From: JACMLD01 sp040007355 | Lineage (GTDB): Bacteria; Bacteroidota; Bacteroidia; Chitinophagales; Chitinophagaceae | Direction of reading: 5' to 3' | Assembly: GCA_040007355.1 (NCBI GenBank) | Contig: JBDTVE010000182.1 | Coordinates: 1 to 28,717, forward strand | Length of the DNA: 28,717 nt | Shown here: in pieces, positions 24,985 to 28,717 of the stretch | Position numbering within the stretch: position 1 is the first letter of the stretch | Layout of the letters: the number at the start of each line of letters is the position of its first letter | Translations under genes and position numbers: made by a program | Notes under the pieces: generated by a model | The model's input: the letters and a program-made list of their open reading frames with translations, nothing else | Database searches by the model: none | What the model was told of the DNA's origin: nothing

Positions 24985-25011
24985 CAACCTTGTAAAAATT
25001 AATCGAATTTA

Positions 25012-25332
25012 ATGGACAGAACCCTGCGTTTACTGGAAATGCTGCGGTTGCAGCCCGGGGATAGTTTTTTACAGCATGCGCTGGCGCTGGAATATATAAA
25101 GACCGGCAATGAACCAGTTGCGCGGCAATTGTTTGAGGCCATACTGGCAAATGAACCCGGTTATATTGGTTCATATTACCACCTGGGCAAACTATTGGAG
25201 CGGGAAGGCGCCATGGAGGCGGCCATTGCCTGGTATGAAAAGGGTATGGCAGCAGCAAAGACAGCGGGTGATAATCATTCCTACGGGGAATTGCGAGGGG
25301 CCTATGATGATTTGGTAAACGACAATGAATAA
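25012..25332 (+). CDS. Small TPR-repeat protein
   Basis: 106 residues made almost wholly of two to three tetratricopeptide-like helical hairpins: DSFLQHALALEYIKTGNEPVA, then the hairpin containing GSYYHLGKLLEREGAMEAAI, which has the typical YxxLGxxxxxxGxxxxAI spacing. TPR units bind partner proteins. The start ATG lies about 50 nt from the etfB promoter on the other strand. tilS begins 10 nt after its stop codon, so they are likely co-transcribed. Partner unknown. Confidence 0.8.
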   Translation: MDRTLRLLEMLRLQPGDSFLQHALALEYIKTGNEPVARQLFEAILANEPGYIGSYYHLGKLLEREGAMEAAIAWYEKGMAAAKTAGDNHSYGELRGAYDDLVNDNE

Positions 25333-25342
25333 ATAATTAACC

Positions 25343-26680
25343 ATGAGTTTGCCAGATGAATTCCGGGAATTTATAAAAAGCGAAAACCTTTTCTCTTCAA
25401 AAGATCAGCTATTGTTAGCCGTAAGCGGTGGTGTTGACTCCGTGGTATTGTGCGAACTCTGTCACCAGGCCGGTTATGATTTTGTAATGGCTCACTGCAA
25501 TTTTCAACTCAGGGGGGCGGAAAGCGAGCGTGACGAACAGTTTGCAAAAAGCCTGGGTGAAAAATATGGCCGTCAGGTGCTGGTCAAACGGTTTGATACG
25601 GAACTGTACGCTGCCGACAACAAAGTTTCCATACAGGTAGCAGCCCGGGAACTTCGGTATAAATGGTTCTTTGAACTGGTCGTTAACAACGAATACCAGT
25701 TACTAACCGCCCATCACCTGGATGATAATATTGAAACAGCACTTCTGAATTTTTTTAAGGGAACGGGTATTGCAGGGCTTCGTGGTATGTTGCCAAAACA
25801 GGGCAATATTGTTCGCCCGCTGTTGTTTGCAAAAAAAGATAGGCTGCACCGGTTTGCCCAGGAAAATAACCTGGCCTGGGTGGAAGACAGTTCTAACCAG
25901 TCAGACAAATATGCAAGAAATTATTTCCGCAACCAGCTTATTCCACTGGTAAGAAATATTTATCCCGAAGCGGAAAACAACCTGGCACATAACCTGCAGC
26001 GTTTCAGGGATATCGAATTGTTATATCGCCAGTCGGTTGACCGGCACAAAAAAAAATTACTTGAATACCGGGAGAACGAAGTGTATATACCGGTATTGAA
26101 ACTGCAAAAGACGGAACCGCTTCGCTCCGTATTGTACGAGATTATCAGGGACTATCATTTTAGTGCTGGTCAGGCGGAGGAAGCGCTCGCGCTCATAAAC
26201 AGCGAAACGGGGAAATACATACAAAGCGCCACCCACCGCATTATAAAAAACCGTAACTGGCTTATTATTTCGCCGCTTGAAACCAGCCTGGCGCGCACTA
26301 TTTTAATTGAAGCGCCGGGCGTGGTGGAATTTGAAACAGGGAGCCTGGAACTGGTTGAACTACCCAATACCAATCTGCCCATTACAGGTGCTGCCGGCAT
26401 CGCCTGCCTGGATGCCAAAGAAATCAGTTTCCCCTTGATGCTGCGCAGGTGGAAACCGGGCGATTATTTTTACCCGCTCGGTATGCGGAAGAAAAAGAAA
26501 TTAGCGCGTTTTTTTATCGACCGGAAACTTTCAAAAACCCAGAAAGAAAAAATATGGGTGCTGGAATGCCGAAAAAAAATTATATGGGTATTGGGACAGC
26601 GGATCGACGACCGGTTTAAAATAACGGGTTCCACCAGCTGCGTATTGCGGATTAGTTTACAGGAAACGGTGCAGGTATGA
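25343..26680 (+). CDS. tilS: tRNA(Ile)-lysidine synthetase
   Basis: Ligates lysine to C34 of the AUA-reading tRNA-Ile (anticodon CAU), making lysidine and changing both the amino acid charged and the codon read. Essential in most bacteria. 445 residues. N-terminal PP-loop ATPase with LLAVSGGVDSVVL (SGGVDS at 28-33), AHCNFQLRGAESERD, LLTAHHLDDNIETALLNFFKGTGIAGLRGM and EDSSNQSDKYARNYFRNQLIP. The C-terminal domain has WKPGDYFYPLGMRKKKKLARFFIDRKLS, the tRNA-binding TilS-C region. Its last 24 nt overlap the 3' end of the convergent rhomboid gene; no terminator lies between them. Confidence 0.96.
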   Translation: MSLPDEFREFIKSENLFSSKDQLLLAVSGGVDSVVLCELCHQAGYDFVMAHCNFQLRGAESERDEQFAKSLGEKYGRQVLVKRFDTELYAADNKVSIQVAARELRYKWFFELVVNNEYQLLTAHHLDDNIETALLNFFKGTGIAGLRGMLPKQGNIVRPLLFAKKDRLHRFAQENNLAWVEDSSNQSDKYARNYFRNQLIPLVRNIYPEAENNLAHNLQRFRDIELLYRQSVDRHKKKLLEYRENEVYIPVLKLQKTEPLRSVLYEIIRDYHFSAGQAEEALALINSETGKYIQSATHRIIKNRNWLIISPLETSLARTILIEAPGVVEFETGSLELVELPNTNLPITGAAGIACLDAKEISFPLMLRRWKPGDYFYPLGMRKKKKLARFFIDRKLSKTQKEKIWVLECRKKIIWVLGQRIDDRFKITGSTSCVLRISLQETVQV

Positions 26681-27310
26681 CTGTACCTTTTGAATAAAAT
26701 CCTGCAGCAAATTATGGTACGATAAAAAACTGCCTGCAATGATAAGGAAACAGATGCCATACAAAGCCCCCCAGATATGCGCGGAATGATTGATATTGCC
26801 ACCGCCTTTTCTATCCATATACGAAGAGATGACCAGGTATAAAATGCCGAAAACAAAACCCGGGATGCCGATGCCCGGTAAAAATATCAGGCTTAAAGAA
26901 CGCAGGGGGTCAAGAAAAATAAAGGCAAATACAACCGCTGATACCGCCCCGGATGCACCCAGACTCCGGTAATTATCGTTGTTTTTATTTTTTGCATAGG
27001 TGGGCAACAGGCAAAAGAAAAGCGAAGAAAGATACATCAGCAGGTACAGCCATCGCCCTTTTTCGCCAAAGGCACCATAGAATTGGGTTTCTACTTCCTG
27101 ACCGAAAATCCAGAACGCATACATATTGAACCCGAGGTGCATAAAATTGGCGTGAATAAAGCCGCAGGTAAAAAACCGGTAATACTGGTGTTGATTGGTA
27201 ATCGCCGGCGGATAAAAGATTAGGTCTTCAAAAACCTTCTCATTGTTAAAAGCCGTAAATGAGATCAGACAGGTAATGATAATAATAATAAGGGTGATGG
27301 ACAGCGTCAT
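26657..27310 (-). CDS. Rhomboid-family intramembrane serine protease
   Basis: Polytopic membrane protease that cuts substrates within the bilayer. 217 residues, the compact six-helix core form. Start set at MTLSITLIIII, directly opening TM1; the frame extends 41 codons upstream through the end of rlmH but reads there as unrelated sequence. Key features: FIHANFMHLGFNMYAFWIFG (L1/TM2, with H53, H58 and N62), catalytic Ser120 in GASGAVSAVVFAF and catalytic His178 in AHIWGALYG. Both catalytic residues are intact. It starts 11 nt after rlmH stops, so they share a transcript. Its 3' end overlaps tilS by 24 nt. Substrate unknown. Confidence 0.92.
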   Translation of the reverse strand: MTLSITLIIIIITCLISFTAFNNEKVFEDLIFYPPAITNQHQYYRFFTCGFIHANFMHLGFNMYAFWIFGQEVETQFYGAFGEKGRWLYLLMYLSSLFFCLLPTYAKNKNNDNYRSLGASGAVSAVVFAFIFLDPLRSLSLIFLPGIGIPGFVFGILYLVISSYMDRKGGGNINHSAHIWGALYGICFLIIAGSFLSYHNLLQDFIQKVQSYLHRFL

Positions 27311-27321
27311 GCGTGTATTGG

Positions 27322-27795
27322 TTATTGATGATGGTATTTTTCGTTTCTGAGTATGCTGCAGGCGCGGTATACCTGCTCGGCTAAAATTAATCTTACCAAT
27401 TGGTGCGGAAATGTTAAAAGCGATAAGGACCATTTGTAGTCGGCCCTTTCCAGCACGCGCTCATGCAGGCCATAGGCACCACCGATCAGGAAAACCAACT
27501 GTCGGGCGCTTTCGTTGGCCCGGGTCTGTACAAAGGTAGCCAGTTGTGCTGATGAAATGGATGCGCCCCGCTCATCCAGCGCCACCAGGTAATCTGTTTT
27601 TGATAAGAGCGCCAATACCATTTCAGCCTCTTTTTTTTTCAGCTCCGCTTCTGTTGCAAGACCCGCATTTTTGGGCGGTGCCAGTATATTCCATTGAACC
27701 GGGTAATAGTTTGAAATACGCCGGGTAAAGGTGTCCACGCCCTCCCTGATATAGGGTTCGTGCTGTTTGCCCAGCGACCAAAATTGAAATTTCAT
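27322..27795 (-). CDS. rlmH: 23S rRNA (pseudouridine-1915) methyltransferase RlmH
   Basis: SPOUT-class enzyme that methylates N3 of pseudouridine 1915 in helix 69 of 23S rRNA, using S-adenosylmethionine on the assembled 70S ribosome. 157 residues. MKFQFWSLGKQHEPYIREGVD at the start and, at the C-terminal knot, FLIGGAYGLHERVL, WSLSLLTFPHQLVRLILAEQVYRACSILRNEKYHHQ. The knot, the SLSxxTFPHQL signature and the terminal YHH are all family-standard. Upstream partner of the rhomboid gene (11 nt). Confidence 0.96.
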   Translation of the reverse strand: MKFQFWSLGKQHEPYIREGVDTFTRRISNYYPVQWNILAPPKNAGLATEAELKKKEAEMVLALLSKTDYLVALDERGASISSAQLATFVQTRANESARQLVFLIGGAYGLHERVLERADYKWSLSLLTFPHQLVRLILAEQVYRACSILRNEKYHHQ

Positions 27796-27854
27796 CCGGC
27801 AAAGTAATAACTAAATGCCTGACGAAAAAGCGTTGCTGCAATTATTAAATGGGA

Positions 27855-28262
27855 TTAAGATTTGAAATCATCGGCTTCAAAACAAAGCTCGCCGGCATAG
27901 ACTTTTTTTATGCAGTTCACGATTGCATCCAGCGGGGCTGTTTTTACAATATAACCCCGGGCACCGGATTTAAGCAGTTCTTCGGAATCAGCTGCGGAAT
28001 AAGAGTTTGACAAACCCAGCACCTTGGCTCCCGGGTGGTGTTCCAGGATATTTCTGGCTGCCTCAATACCGGTAATAGGTTTCATATAAATATCCATGAT
28101 CACTACATCGGGATGCAGTTTATTATACATTTTTTCAGCTTCCGGACCCGAAGTAGCGGTGCCGGAAACTTTAATACTTCTATCGTGTGGCAACAAGGAT
28201 TTCAATGCATTCAGCATCATGGTATGGTCGTCTACAATTAATATGGATATTGCCTGGGTCAA
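27855..28262 (-). CDS. Single-domain response regulator (NarL-type receiver, no DNA-binding domain)
   Basis: 135 residues, one CheY-like receiver: ILIVDDHTMML with D11/D12, phospho-acceptor D57 in VVIMDIYMKP, S85 in LGLSNSYSA and K107 in YIVKTAPLDAI. The sequence style (VDDHxM, ARGYIVKTAPLDAIVNCIKKVYAGE) is that of NarL/LuxR-type regulators, but translation stops about 14 residues after the receiver where the helix-turn-helix linker would begin. The 60 nt downstream hold no HTH in any frame, so it is not a simple frameshift. It could be a phosphorelay or competitor protein. No kinase is adjacent; the nearest is at 7598-8977. Start ATG preceded by an AT-rich leader. Confidence 0.88.
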   Translation of the reverse strand: MTQAISILIVDDHTMMLNALKSLLPHDRSIKVSGTATSGPEAEKMYNKLHPDVVIMDIYMKPITGIEAARNILEHHPGAKVLGLSNSYSAADSEELLKSGARGYIVKTAPLDAIVNCIKKVYAGELCFEADDFKS

Positions 28263-28717
28263 ATTTACTTTATAGGGGATGTTTACGAATATCGGGCGAA
28301 AATGTGGTTATCAAAAACTGATTTTTCCAGGAAATCGGACGCTACTGTAAGATAACGTTTTTTACATACATTACACGAATATTAAATATATTAAAATTAA
28401 ATTTTCAACAAGCGGTCACAAAACACAAAGCTGGGCGGGTAGTGAGGGATAATGTGCAGCGTGGTTGCGGAAACAAGCGGGGGATGAACCAGGATTTTGC
28501 ATTCGGTTTTTCGTTCGCACCCGGACTTATATGCTATTTGCTATCTGTAGCCTCATAAACTAATACCGTTATTTTGAACCAAACGAGTTTTTTTACAGAA
28601 GAAGCTTTGAGATGGTTATATTTTATTTGTTTGCATATATCTTCAACCTCTGTTTGCAGGCTTGATTTTTTAGTAGATTGCGACTGAAAAAGAAGAAGCT
28701 ATTATTTTAACGTAGAA
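28263..28717. other. Non-coding right end of the window
   Basis: 455 nt, AT-rich, no supportable gene. It should contain the promoter of the receiver gene on the minus strand, though no exact TAnnTTTG box was found. A 54-codon stop-to-stop frame without a start exists on the minus strand at 28534-28698 and looks protein-like in places (see findings). Confidence 0.5.

Noticed and set aside
1..28717. Search for CRISPR arrays, tRNAs, IS elements, integrases, toxin-antitoxin pairs and defence genes.
   Set aside because: No regularly spaced repeats, tRNA-like cloverleaf, transposase motif or known defence gene was seen by eye.

Overview
The window looks like core chromosome from a member of the Bacteroidota, most likely Chitinophagaceae or a close relative (family level is inference). 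The signs are: a cell-surface metalloprotease with a type IX secretion (T9SS) C-terminal domain; the Bacteroidota-specific small proteins DUF4295 and DUF3276 (PUR-like); a DUF2027/Smr protein; promoters of the Bacteroidota form TTTG-N19/21-TAnnTTTG instead of E. coli boxes; and little sign of Shine-Dalgarno sequences. I see no tRNA, rRNA operon, CRISPR array, insertion sequence, integrase or phage gene.

Layout. 1-137 (-): N-terminal part of a DUF3052-like gene that runs off the window and appears frameshifted. 328-2115 (+): APC-family amino-acid permease. 2291-3313 (+): DUF2027/Smr protein. 3377-3737 (-): RNase P RNA (rnpB), framed by a degenerate inverted repeat. 3817-6585 (-): yceD-rpmF-plsX-CPBP operon (23S rRNA/ribosome-linked protein, L32, phospholipid precursor enzyme, membrane protease-like protein). 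6910-8977 (+): OmpR-type response regulator and histidine kinase, closed by a strong terminator. 8978-9469: non-coding stretch with a second orphan terminator and a palindromic leader before a small secreted protein (9470-9931, +). 9972-13904 (-): ppk1-ppx-panB, a polyphosphate synthesis/degradation pair joined to a pantothenate gene. 14197-15972 (+): rpmB-rpmG-DUF4295, a terminator, then ftsY. 15973-16320: a decayed T9SS tail fragment. 16321-18171 (+): MsbA-like ABC exporter. 18492-18935 (+): DUF3276. 19037-21166 (+): secreted M43 metalloprotease. 21230-22885 (-): pgi, sharing a 20-bp-stem bidirectional terminator with the protease. 23121-24902 (-): etfB-etfA. 25012-26680 (+): TPR protein and tilS, overlapping the convergent rlmH-rhomboid pair (26657-27795, -). 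27855-28262 (-): single-domain receiver protein. 28263-28717: no convincing gene.

How it fits together. Most genes are housekeeping: translation (L28, L32, L33, RlmH, TilS, RNase P, FtsY), lipid and energy metabolism (PlsX, Pgi, EtfAB, PanB, Ppk/Ppx) and envelope functions (APC permease, ABC exporter, CPBP, rhomboid, T9SS protease). I did not find a clearly new biological system. The most useful leads are the two broken gene remnants (1-137 and 16117-16227), the terminator-bounded gap at 9144-9390 that may hold an unannotated RNA or leader, the inverted repeat around rnpB, and family members with altered catalytic residues (CPBP, ABC exporter).
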